DNA from: Pseudomonadota bacterium
Lineage (GTDB): Bacteria; Campylobacterota; Campylobacteria; Campylobacterales; Sulfurospirillaceae
Assembly (NCBI GenBank): GCA_017860615.1
Contig: JAGDMU010000020.1
Coordinates: 36,645 to 100,644, forward strand
Direction of reading: 5' to 3'
Length of the DNA stretch: 64,000 bases
In this document: positions 29,173 to 36,714 of the stretch, one piece after another
How positions within the stretch are numbered: position 1 is the stretch's first letter
Layout of the letters: every line of letters begins with the position of its first letter
The notes under the pieces: generated by a model
Seen by the model: only the letters and a program-made list of their open reading frames with translations
Databases searched by the model: none
Told to the model about the DNA's origin: nothing
Program-made: the position numbers and the translations under genes

Positions 29173-30302
29173 TACATTTTAATAAACCTCCTTTAACAGG
29201 AAATGAAGAAAAATACGTTCTAGAAGCGATGAAAAGCCTTAAAATATCGGGAGATGGTGCCTTTGGTAAACGCTGCCAAGAGTGGTTTGAAAAACGCTAT
29301 GGTTGTCCTAAGACTCTGTTAACACCTTCATGTACACATGCCCTTGAAATGGCGGCATTGCTTTTAGACATCAAAGAGGGTGATGAAGTCATTATGCCGA
29401 GTTACACTTTTGTGAGTACCGCAGATGCATTTGCCTTGCGTGGAGCAAAAATTGTCTTTATCGATATTCACCCTGAGACCATGAATATCGACGAGCGATT
29501 CATTGAAGCTGCTATTACACCAAAGACAAGAGCGATTGTACCTGTGCATTATGCAGGTGTGGGATGCAATATGGATGTCATTATGGACATTGCAACCAGA
29601 CACAACCTTTTTGTGGTGGAAGATGCTGCTCAGGGCTTTGAGAGCACTTATAAAGGCAAACCGCTTGGAACCATTGGACATTTAGGAGCGTTTAGTTTCC
29701 ATGAAACCAAAAATGTTACCAGTGGCGGTGAGGGGGGACTTTTACTTATCAATGATGAACGCTTTGCGCATAGGGCGGAGATTATTCGTGAAAAAGGAAC
29801 AAACCGTAGCCAGTTTTTTAGAGGCATGGTTGATAAATACGGTTGGATGGATATAGGAAGCAGTTACTTGCCGAGTGAACTTCAAGCAGCCTACCTTTGG
29901 GGGCAGCTTGAGATGGTAGATGCTATTCAAGCACACCGTTTAAATGCGTGGAAAACCTACTATGAAAGACTTGAACCACTCGCAAAACGAGGACTTATCG
30001 AGCTTGCATTTATTCCTGAGGGATGTATTCACAATGCGCATATGTTCTACTTTAAAGTCAAAGATTTAGAAGAGAGAACAGCACTTTTGGAGAAATTTAA
30101 AGAGGTAAGCATTGGGGCAGTTTTCCACTATTTACCACTGCACAGTGCCCCCGCTGGTCTTAAGTTTGGTCGTATGTTTGGTGAAGATCTTTACACCACA
30201 AAAGAGAGTGAGAGATTGGTTCGTTTACCGCTATATTACGGAATTACGTTAGAAGAAATTGATGCAGTATGTGAAATCTTGATTAAATGGAGTGCACGTT
30301 AA
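29169..30302 (+). CDS. wecE: sugar 4-aminotransferase, WecE/RffA-like (DegT family)
   Basis: A PLP-dependent aminotransferase of 377 residues, predicted to convert a dTDP-4-keto-6-deoxyhexose to dTDP-4-amino-4,6-dideoxygalactose. The PLP lysine lies in AFSFHETKNVTSGGEGG. Specific WecE landmarks are IREKGTNRSQFFRG, VDKYGWMDIGSSYLPSEL and the C-terminal FHYLPLHSAPAGLKFG. No dTDP-glucose synthase or dehydratase (RmlA, RmlB) is in the window, so the substrate must come from elsewhere. ATGA overlap with WbqC and TAATG overlap with the next gene. Confidence 0.92.
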   Translation: MIHFNKPPLTGNEEKYVLEAMKSLKISGDGAFGKRCQEWFEKRYGCPKTLLTPSCTHALEMAALLLDIKEGDEVIMPSYTFVSTADAFALRGAKIVFIDIHPETMNIDERFIEAAITPKTRAIVPVHYAGVGCNMDVIMDIATRHNLFVVEDAAQGFESTYKGKPLGTIGHLGAFSFHETKNVTSGGEGGLLLINDERFAHRAEIIREKGTNRSQFFRGMVDKYGWMDIGSSYLPSELQAAYLWGQLEMVDAIQAHRLNAWKTYYERLEPLAKRGLIELAFIPEGCIHNAHMFYFKVKDLEERTALLEKFKEVSIGAVFHYLPLHSAPAGLKFGRMFGEDLYTTKESERLVRLPLYYGITLEEIDAVCEILIKWSAR

Positions 30303-30664
30303 TGGCGCATTTATATATCTTTGGAACGATCTTTTTTACGGTTTATGGTCAGCTTGTGATTAAGTGGCGTATTCCAAATTATGGGCACTTACCCGAAGAA
30401 AGCCTTGAAAAAATTATTTTCCTGCTTAAACTTTTTTTAGATCCATTTATCCTCAGTGGTTTCGTCTCTGCTTTTGTAGCTTCGTTATGCTGGATGGCGG
30501 CCATGACAAAGTTTGAACTCAGCTACGCCTATCCTTTTATGGGACTTACCTTTGTCGTGGTTTTTGTTTCATCGGTATTCTTATTTAGTGAGAGTGTAAC
30601 GTTTTATAAAATTCTTGGTCTTGCACTGATAGTACTTGGTATTTTTATTTCCAGTCGTGCGTAG
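30302..30664 (+). CDS. SMR/EamA-type four-helix transporter, ArnE-like flippase
   Basis: A 120-residue protein with four membrane helices and the small-multidrug-resistance/EamA pattern (FELSYAYPFMGLTFVVVFVSS near helix 3, ILGLALIVLGIFIS at the end). Beside a GtrB/ArnC-like enzyme it most likely flips the lipid-linked sugar to the periplasm, as ArnE/ArnF do. A single gene is present, so it would work as a homodimer. The ATG shares the wecE stop (TAATG); an upstream in-frame ATG lies inside wecE and is unlikely. Confidence 0.87.
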   Translation: MAHLYIFGTIFFTVYGQLVIKWRIPNYGHLPEESLEKIIFLLKLFLDPFILSGFVSAFVASLCWMAAMTKFELSYAYPFMGLTFVVVFVSSVFLFSESVTFYKILGLALIVLGIFISSRA

Positions 30665-30688
30665 AAAGAGGCGGTTCTTCGCCTCTTT
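30665..30688 (+). terminator. terminator of the sugar-transfer operon
   Basis: A perfect 9-bp stem (AAAGAGGCG with CGCCTCTTT) and six-base loop, right after the stop of the flippase gene. It also faces the convergent EF-hand gene. Confidence 0.7.
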
Positions 30689-30698
30689 ACAAGTAAAA

Positions 30699-31022
30699 CT
30701 ATTTCATGCCTCTGTTTTGTCTGTTCTCTTGCATACGCTCTAATTGTCCTTTTTGATACTCTTCCTTGGTAATTTTCCCATCTTTATTGGTATCAAAATA
30801 GGTAAAATCAGGCGAGTTTGCAGCATTTCTCATAGGCATCCCCGCTTCTGCTTTTGCACTCATACGCTCTGTTTTAACACTCTCAAATTCCTCTTGCGTA
30901 ATAAATCCATCTTTGTTTTTATCGTACGCTTCAAATCCAATGGGTCCACGCGTTGTATCCACAGCGTGGAGACCAAAACTGAAAAGGCTTACCATTGCTA
31001 AAAGCAACACGGTTTTTTTCAT
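30699..31022 (-). CDS. secreted EF-hand protein
   Basis: A 107-residue exported protein: signal peptide (MKKTVLLLAMVSLFSFGLHA) followed by two canonical EF-hand loops, DKNKDGFITQEE and DTNKDGKITKEE, both with full calcium-ligand patterns. It ends in a basic RMQENRQNRG tail. Probably periplasmic calcium binding. It overlaps the DUF4405 gene upstream by four bases, so the two form an operon. Confidence 0.9.
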   Translation of the reverse strand: MKKTVLLLAMVSLFSFGLHAVDTTRGPIGFEAYDKNKDGFITQEEFESVKTERMSAKAEAGMPMRNAANSPDFTYFDTNKDGKITKEEYQKGQLERMQENRQNRGMK

Positions 31023-31846
31023 TTTGACTCCTTTGTTTGGGGTGTTTTGAGTAGTTCTAAGAGTTCGATTGGTTTTAAACCTAAAGCACTTGCAATTTCT
31101 TTGAGTGTTGAGTTTTCATTAGCCTTGAAGCCTTTTTCGAAGATGAATTGCAAAGCTTTTTCAAGATCAAAAGCGTGTTGAATGCTTGCTTCTTTAAGAC
31201 TAAGTTGACCGTATCCTCCACCTTCACTTAGGTTTTTAGTTTGAGTTTTGGCGTTAATGATGTCAAAAATTTGTGCAGGGGATTTACCATTTTCTTTAGC
31301 GATTTGTGTAATCGTTTTTTTAAGATCTACTCCATGAAGTTTGTTGGCATTCAATTCAGAAATAATGGTTGATACATTACGCCCCATTTTTTGTGCAAAC
31401 TCTTCTAACGTTGAAAGTTCTGCATGTCCATAAGGTGCTTTATCGACTTTTTTTTCCCAAGACGCTTTGATCTCATCTTGAAGGTCTAAAAATTGCTCAA
31501 ATGGGACCCAATAATAGAGTGTTCCTACGATAAAAAGAAGATTAATACCAAATGCAAGTAAAAACTCTTTGGTTAAAAGTGAAAATTTACGAGTTCTGTT
31601 TTTGAGGTAGTTTGCAAGAGATGTCCAGTTGAGATAGATATGAAAGATCATGCCGACTAAAAAGAGTACCATAAAGGTGATATGTAAATTGGTATATTGT
31701 GTTTTATCGAGTCCTAGAAGCTCCCAATTTGTCCAGTTGGCAACCCTGCCTTTTGGTGCTAAAAAAAGGATGATTCCTGTATAGCTCATTATGAGAAATG
31801 AAAAGCTTATTGTTAAAGAGATGAAGCGTCTCAGTGTTGCCATCAT
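31019..31846 (-). CDS. DUF4405-type membrane protein with long C-terminal domain
   Basis: A 275-residue protein with four membrane helices in the first about 140 residues (SFSFLIMSYTGIILFL; HITFMVLFLVGMIFHIYLNW; FLLAFGINLLFIVGTLYYW), with histidines in helix 2 that resemble haem or quinone-site b-type cytochromes. A C-terminal region repeats a short helical theme (LEEFAQKMGRNVSTII, QIAKENGKSPAQIFDII, LKEIASALGLKPIELLELL). This looks like a small repeated helical module. Two adjacent ATGs follow AAGGA; the first is used. Confidence 0.82.
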   Translation of the reverse strand: MMATLRRFISLTISFSFLIMSYTGIILFLAPKGRVANWTNWELLGLDKTQYTNLHITFMVLFLVGMIFHIYLNWTSLANYLKNRTRKFSLLTKEFLLAFGINLLFIVGTLYYWVPFEQFLDLQDEIKASWEKKVDKAPYGHAELSTLEEFAQKMGRNVSTIISELNANKLHGVDLKKTITQIAKENGKSPAQIFDIINAKTQTKNLSEGGGYGQLSLKEASIQHAFDLEKALQFIFEKGFKANENSTLKEIASALGLKPIELLELLKTPQTKESK

Positions 31847-31979
31847 GCATTCCTTGGTTACTTATAATGTGAATAAATTCTATTGATATTATGGCACTTT
31901 AATGTTAAAAGAGTGTTAACGCTATCTTAAGTCCCTTTTGGATAAAATAGAGAACTTTTTGATGTAAAGGATATTTAAT

Positions 31980-32872
31980 ATGAGAGGCTATAAAGTCTTT
32001 GCAGGAACGGCAAATCCAGAGTTTGCAAAACGAGTGGCGAAACATCTTTCTCTTCCTCTTTCAGCAGCTGAGATTAAGACCTTTAGCGATGGTGAAATCA
32101 GTGTTCAAATCAGTGAGAGTGTACGTGGAAAAGATGTCTTTATCATCCAGTCAACCTGTGCACCTGCTAATGTTAACTTGATGGAGTTGTTAATTTTAAC
32201 AGATGCTCTAAGACGTAGTTCTGCGCACGACAAGACAGAAAAGCAGCTCCAAGAGTTCCGATTACGGCAAAACTCGTTGCCAATATGATCCAAACCGCAG
32301 GTATTGATCGTGTTGTAACAATCGATCTTCACGCAGGACAAATCCAAGGTTTCTTTGATATTCCTGTTGATAACTTATATGGTTCTATTATCTTCAACGA
32401 CTACGTTAAAGCCAAAAATCTTAAAAACCCAATTATCGCAAGTCCAGACATTGGTGGCGTTGCACGTGCTCGAAGCTTTGCAAAACTTTTAGGTGTAGAC
32501 ATGGTCATCGTTGATAAGCGTCGTGAAAAAGCGAATGTCTCTGAAGTGATGAATATTATTGGGGATGTTGCTGGTAAAGATGTGATCTTAGTGGATGACA
32601 TGATCGATACAGCAGGAACCATTGTCAAAGCAGCTGAAGTTCTTAAGAAAAAAGGTGCAACAAGTGTTATGGCATGTTGTACACACGCTGTTCTAAGTGG
32701 TCCTGCATATGAGCGTATCACAAAAGGCGAGTTAGATGAGCTTGTCGTTACAGACACGATTCCTCTTAAAGAGACTAATGAAAAAATCAAAGTTTTAAGC
32801 GTTGCTCCTGTTTTTGCGGAAGTCATTCGTCGTGTTTATCACAATGAAAGTGTTAATGGATTGTTTGTTTAA
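31980..32872 (+). pseudogene. prs: ribose-phosphate pyrophosphokinase with short internal deletion and frameshift
   Basis: The 5' frame (ATG 31980) encodes the Prs N-terminus through [15 protein letters not shown], then falls out of frame and stops at 32288. From 32225 another frame reads [20 protein letters not shown] and continues intact through IDLHAGQIQGFFD, ASPDIGGVARARSFAKLL and VDDMIDTAGT to 32872. About 12 residues normally present between (the AVVPYFGY segment) are missing, with a frame change at about 32221-32227. An ATG at 32285 could start only a 195-residue C-terminal part. Prs makes PRPP and is expected to be essential, so this is either a consensus error or a fixed lesion compensated elsewhere. 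Confidence 0.88.
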
Positions 32873-34665
32873 TGCAGAAACATATTCGTAACTTCTCAAT
32901 TATCGCCCATATTGACCACGGTAAAAGTACCTTAGCCGACCGCCTTATTCAAGAGTGCGGTGCGGTGAGTGAACGTGAAATGACTACACAGATGATGGAC
33001 ACGATGGACATCGAAAAAGAACGTGGCATTACCATTAAAGCGCAAAGTGTACGTTTGACGTATGTCAAAGATGGACAGCCGTATATCCTTAACCTTATTG
33101 ACACCCCTGGTCACGTTGATTTCTCGTATGAAGTAAGCCGTTCCCTCGCTTCCAGTGATGGCGCACTTTTGGTTGTCGATGCCTCTCAAGGTGTTGAAGC
33201 CCAAACGATTGCCAATGTGTACATTGCCTTAGAAAACAACCTCGAAATTATCCCTGTCATCAATAAAATCGACCTTCCTGCTGCTGACCCTGAACGTGTT
33301 AAAGATGAGATCGAGCATACCATTGGTCTTGATTGTTCGGAGGCGCTCAGTGTCAGTGCTAAAAGTGGCATTGGTATCAGAGAACTGCTTGATACCCTTG
33401 TCGATAAAATTCCGGCTCCTACAGGTGATGAAAACGCTCCCACCAAAGCACTGATCTACGATAGCTGGTTTGACAACTATTTAGGCGCTCTTGCCTTAGT
33501 TCGTGTTTATGATGGCTCTATCAAAAAAGGGCAAGAAGTTTACGTTATGGGTACAGGTAAAAAACATGAAGTGTTAAACCTGATGTACCCACACCCATTG
33601 GTATTAGAAAAAACGCCGATGATTAAAACAGGCGAAGTGGGCATTGTTGTGCTTGGTCTTAAAAACGTGGGTGACGTTCGTGTGGGCGATACCATTACCG
33701 ACAACCGCAACAAAACCGCTGAAGCTGTGGGTGGTTTTAAAGAGGTAAAGCAGTTTGTTTTTGCGGGACTCTATCCAATTGAAACCGATAAATTTGAAGA
33801 ACTCAGAGATGCGCTTGATAAGCTCAAACTCAATGACTCCAGTATCTCCTATGAGCCTGAAACCTCTGCGGCACTTGGCTTTGGCTTTAGGGTTGGTTTC
33901 TTAGGTCTTTTGCATATGGAAGTCATTAAAGAGCGTTTGGAGCGAGAGTTTGACCTTGATCTGATCGCCACCGCACCAACCGTAACCTATAAAGTGAAAA
34001 CGACCAAAGGTGTTGTGCTTGATATTCAAAACCCAAGTCAACTTCCACCAGTGAATGAATTTGAAGAGATTCAAGAGCCTTATGTTAAAGCAACCGTTTT
34101 AACACCAACTGAATTTTTGGGTAACATTATCATTTTGATGAACAATAAACGGGGTATGCAAAAAAAGATGGACTACCTTAGTCCAGAGCGTGTACTTTTG
34201 GAGTATGAGATTCCACTCAATGAAATTGTAATGGATTTTTACGACAAACTCAAATCGGTCAGCAAAGGCTATGCTAGCTTCGATTACGAGCCTATCGGGT
34301 ATCAAGTGGGTGATTTGGTGAAGCTGGATCTTTTGGTTGCAGGTGAGCCTGTGGATGCCCTCTCCATCATTGTTCCACGAGTGAGTGCACAAAGTAGAGG
34401 ACGTGACTTTGTTAAAGCAATGAAAGAGATCGTTCCACGACAGCTTTTTGAAGTCGCGATTCAAGCGAGTATTGGCACCAAAGTTATTGCACGTGAAACC
34501 GTCAAATCGATGGGTAAAAATGTTACTGCAAAGTGTTATGGTGGTGATATTACCAGAAAACGAAAACTGCTTGATAAACAAAAAGAGGGAAAGAAACGTA
34601 TGAAATCCATCGGTAAAGTTCAATTACCGCAAGAGGCGTTTCTCACCATTCTCAAAATCGACTAA
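32872..34665 (+). CDS. lepA: elongation factor 4
   Basis: Ribosome-associated translational GTPase of 597 residues, the full family length. G1 [10 protein letters not shown]2/G3 region with ERGITIKAQ and [13 protein letters not shown]4 NKIDLP, then the EF4-specific [14 protein letters not shown] and the C-terminal LepA domain with [26 protein letters not shown]. Its ATG shares the last base of the prs stop, so it would be coupled to prs translation. Confidence 0.97.
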   Translation: MQKHIRNFSIIAHIDHGKSTLADRLIQECGAVSEREMTTQMMDTMDIEKERGITIKAQSVRLTYVKDGQPYILNLIDTPGHVDFSYEVSRSLASSDGALLVVDASQGVEAQTIANVYIALENNLEIIPVINKIDLPAADPERVKDEIEHTIGLDCSEALSVSAKSGIGIRELLDTLVDKIPAPTGDENAPTKALIYDSWFDNYLGALALVRVYDGSIKKGQEVYVMGTGKKHEVLNLMYPHPLVLEKTPMIKTGEVGIVVLGLKNVGDVRVGDTITDNRNKTAEAVGGFKEVKQFVFAGLYPIETDKFEELRDALDKLKLNDSSISYEPETSAALGFGFRVGFLGLLHMEVIKERLEREFDLDLIATAPTVTYKVKTTKGVVLDIQNPSQLPPVNEFEEIQEPYVKATVLTPTEFLGNIIILMNNKRGMQKKMDYLSPERVLLEYEIPLNEIVMDFYDKLKSVSKGYASFDYEPIGYQVGDLVKLDLLVAGEPVDALSIIVPRVSAQSRGRDFVKAMKEIVPRQLFEVAIQASIGTKVIARETVKSMGKNVTAKCYGGDITRKRKLLDKQKEGKKRMKSIGKVQLPQEAFLTILKID

Positions 34666-34667
34666 AA

Positions 34668-35240
34668 ATGCGTTGCCATCTCTGCCTTGGGCTTAGCTGG
34701 CAACCGCTTTGTAAGAATTGCCTTCAAACAATTTTAACCCCAACTCCTGCTTTTAGAGTGTTGGAAAGTGGGCTTAAAGTCTACTCTTTTTACAACTACA
34801 CGGACATAGCCCCACTGCTTCATACCAAACACACTTACATTGGTGCTAAAATCTTTGCTCAACTAGGAAAGCATACCTTCTTTGAATTTTTAAAAACATT
34901 TGCATTACCCAAAGGCATTTGTGCCATTCCCATCGACGATCATGTGAGACATGGCTATTCACACAGTGCGATTTTAGCTAAAGCAACTAAACCTTATTTA
35001 ACACCACTGTATGGAAGTTTAAGAGCACAGAATCATGAGAGTTATTCAGGTAAAAGTAGAGCCTACAGACAAACCAATAAACGTGATTTCATTTTTGCAG
35101 GTAACGATGAAATCGATGCTATTTTGATTGATGATATTGTGACTACAGGAAGTACACTGGAAGAGGCACATGAGACCCTTAAAAAGTGTAATGTAAATAT
35201 ACTGTTTGCACTTGTTTTAGCGGATGCAAAGGAGGGTTGA
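34668..35240 (+). CDS. ComF family phosphoribosyltransferase-like protein
   Basis: A 190-residue protein with an N-terminal CHLCLG and CKNCL zinc-finger-like pair, and a C-terminal PRTase motif ILIDDIVTTGSTLEEA. In competent species ComF is needed for DNA uptake; elsewhere its role is open. It lies two bases after lepA and is probably cotranscribed. The N-terminal domain is intact. Confidence 0.9.
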   Translation: MRCHLCLGLSWQPLCKNCLQTILTPTPAFRVLESGLKVYSFYNYTDIAPLLHTKHTYIGAKIFAQLGKHTFFEFLKTFALPKGICAIPIDDHVRHGYSHSAILAKATKPYLTPLYGSLRAQNHESYSGKSRAYRQTNKRDFIFAGNDEIDAILIDDIVTTGSTLEEAHETLKKCNVNILFALVLADAKEG

Positions 35241-35259
35241 AAATTTTGCTTACGTTGAT

Positions 35260-35778
35260 TTACACCCTATAACATGAACCCGAATCAATAGGCGATGGGC
35301 TGTTTTTTTCTACATGTAACTTCATCATGAGTAAAAGTATTTCATACATGTCTTTATCATTAGATTTTGCAACCATTTTTAATGTATGTTCAACATTTTC
35401 AACGTTTACATGGTTTTCTAATAGTTTTTCTTGAAGAAAAGAAACATCATAATTAAATAACAAACAGACATCTTTAAAGGCTTGATTTTTAGTGTTGTGA
35501 ATTAGAAAATCTATATTGTCTTCATGGCGGATATGTTTGTTAAAAAAAATCGCGATACATTCTTGTAAAAGCTTTCGAATCGAACATCGCCTCAACCAAG
35601 CATGTACGCCTAAAAGCCCGATAATAACAAGCGCTGATAACTTATGTAGAATAAGGTTGTAGGTTGCGTAATTACCTAGTACAAAAGCGATACCAGTGGT
35701 ATAAAGAATACCAAACATCAAAAGAATAGCCACAATAATCACGACTTTAAGAACAGTTTCATTTAGGTGAGAGAACAC
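35260..35778 (-). CDS. membrane protein of unknown function
   Basis: A 172-residue product with two N-terminal membrane helices (about 8-30 and 45-62) and a cytoplasmic helical tail (FLIHNTKNQAFKDVC, NVENVEHTLKMVAKSNDKDM). I do not recognise the family. The N-terminal layout resembles DUF4405-like membrane proteins. It is a lone minus-strand gene whose promoter side touches the transposase element. Confidence 0.75.
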   Translation of the reverse strand: MFSHLNETVLKVVIIVAILLMFGILYTTGIAFVLGNYATYNLILHKLSALVIIGLLGVHAWLRRCSIRKLLQECIAIFFNKHIRHEDNIDFLIHNTKNQAFKDVCLLFNYDVSFLQEKLLENHVNVENVEHTLKMVAKSNDKDMYEILLLMMKLHVEKNSPSPIDSGSCYRV

Positions 35779-35793
35779 AAAAATTCCTTTAAA

Positions 35794-35821
35794 AGGGGTC
35801 AGGGCTAAACTTTTAACTTTT
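35794..35821 (+). repeat. left inverted repeat of the transposase element
   Basis: Perfect reverse complement of 36614-36641 over 28 bases; begins AGGGGTCAGGGC and ends in TTTTAACTTTT. Confidence 0.9.
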
Positions 35822-35863
35822 TAACATTCTGTGGTAGAATTTTAGCAAAAAAAGAGGGTATTT

Positions 35864-36622
35864 ATGCCACGAAGATTGCGCATTGAAAGCTTGGGGTATC
35901 ATCATGTCTACAATAGAGGTGTTGCTAAAGGCAATGTTTTTGTAGATGAGAAGGACAAGGCAAAGTTTATAGAACTGATGGCAAGCATTGCCAGAGAACA
36001 TAAGTTCAACATTCATGCGTTTTGTTTGATGGACAACCATTATCACATCTTGGTTCAAAATACACGTGAAAATCTCTCTTCAGGTATGCGACAATTGGGC
36101 GCACAATACGCAAGCTATTTCAATAAACGACATTCCCGAGTAGGGCATTTGTGGCAAGATCGCTTCAAGTCATGGTACGTTTTAGATGATAAATACCTCT
36201 TCGCACTATTTAAATATATTGAAAACAATCCTATAAAAGCTGGTGTGAGCCAAAAAATAGGCGAATACATGTATTGTGCAACATACAGCATCTTAAAAGA
36301 CGCCGTACCAGCTTTTTTACAGAATGCATTTGTCTTACGAGATTACAACACTGAAGAGTTGTTGGAGCTTTTAAGTGTTTCACTCAGTGAAGCTGAGCGT
36401 TCCCATATAGACATATTTCATCAAACAAAGTATAAGCAAGAAGAGGGACAAATCGTGCCTCTGCATAAAAAAAAGTTAGACAACTATTTCTTACATGTAA
36501 TGAATAAACAGCAAAGAAATGAGGCGATAAAAAAAGCCTATGAAGATGGGTATAGTAAAAGTGATGTTGCTAGAGAAGTTTCTCTAAGCGTAGCAGGAGT
36601 GAGTAAAATTCTCAAAAGTTAA
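35864..36622 (+). CDS. REP-associated tyrosine transposase (RAYT/Y1_Tnp)
   Basis: A 252-residue Y1-type transposase. The HUH nuclease motif is MDNHYHILV (His59, His61). It also has GYHHVYNRGV at the start, GHLWQDRFKSWYV and the ENNPIKAGV motif. A C-terminal helix-turn-helix (AYEDGYSKSDVAREVSLSVAGVSKIL) probably recognises the element's own ends. RAYTs act on single-stranded hairpin ends and are often domesticated. The gene is full length and in frame, so it may be active. Unlike its neighbours it is a mobile gene placed between housekeeping genes. Confidence 0.92.
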   Translation: MPRRLRIESLGYHHVYNRGVAKGNVFVDEKDKAKFIELMASIAREHKFNIHAFCLMDNHYHILVQNTRENLSSGMRQLGAQYASYFNKRHSRVGHLWQDRFKSWYVLDDKYLFALFKYIENNPIKAGVSQKIGEYMYCATYSILKDAVPAFLQNAFVLRDYNTEELLELLSVSLSEAERSHIDIFHQTKYKQEEGQIVPLHKKKLDNYFLHVMNKQQRNEAIKKAYEDGYSKSDVAREVSLSVAGVSKILKS

Positions 36623-36641
36623 AAGTTTAGCCCTGACCCCT
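36614..36641 (-). repeat. right inverted repeat of the transposase element
   Basis: Perfect reverse complement of the left end over 28 bases. The transposase TAA at 36620-36622 lies within it. Confidence 0.9.
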
Positions 36642-36714
36642 ATTGAAACCAAAGGAAAAGTAAAGTACAATGAAACAATTTTACATTGCAAGGTTAATGA
36701 ATGGATAATATTCG

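Larger units (their letters stand above)
35794..36641. mobile_element. REP-associated transposase element with perfect 28-bp inverted repeats
   Basis: Two perfectly complementary 28-base ends, at 35794-35821 (beginning AGGGGTCAGGGCTAAAC) and 36614-36641, enclose a single tyrosine-transposase gene. The transposase stop codon lies inside the right repeat. No target duplication is seen, as expected for single-strand Y1 transposition. The AGGGGTCAGG end is typical of this group of elements in many bacteria. It is inserted between a membrane-protein gene and gyrA, ending about 60 bases before the gyrA start. Confidence 0.85.
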
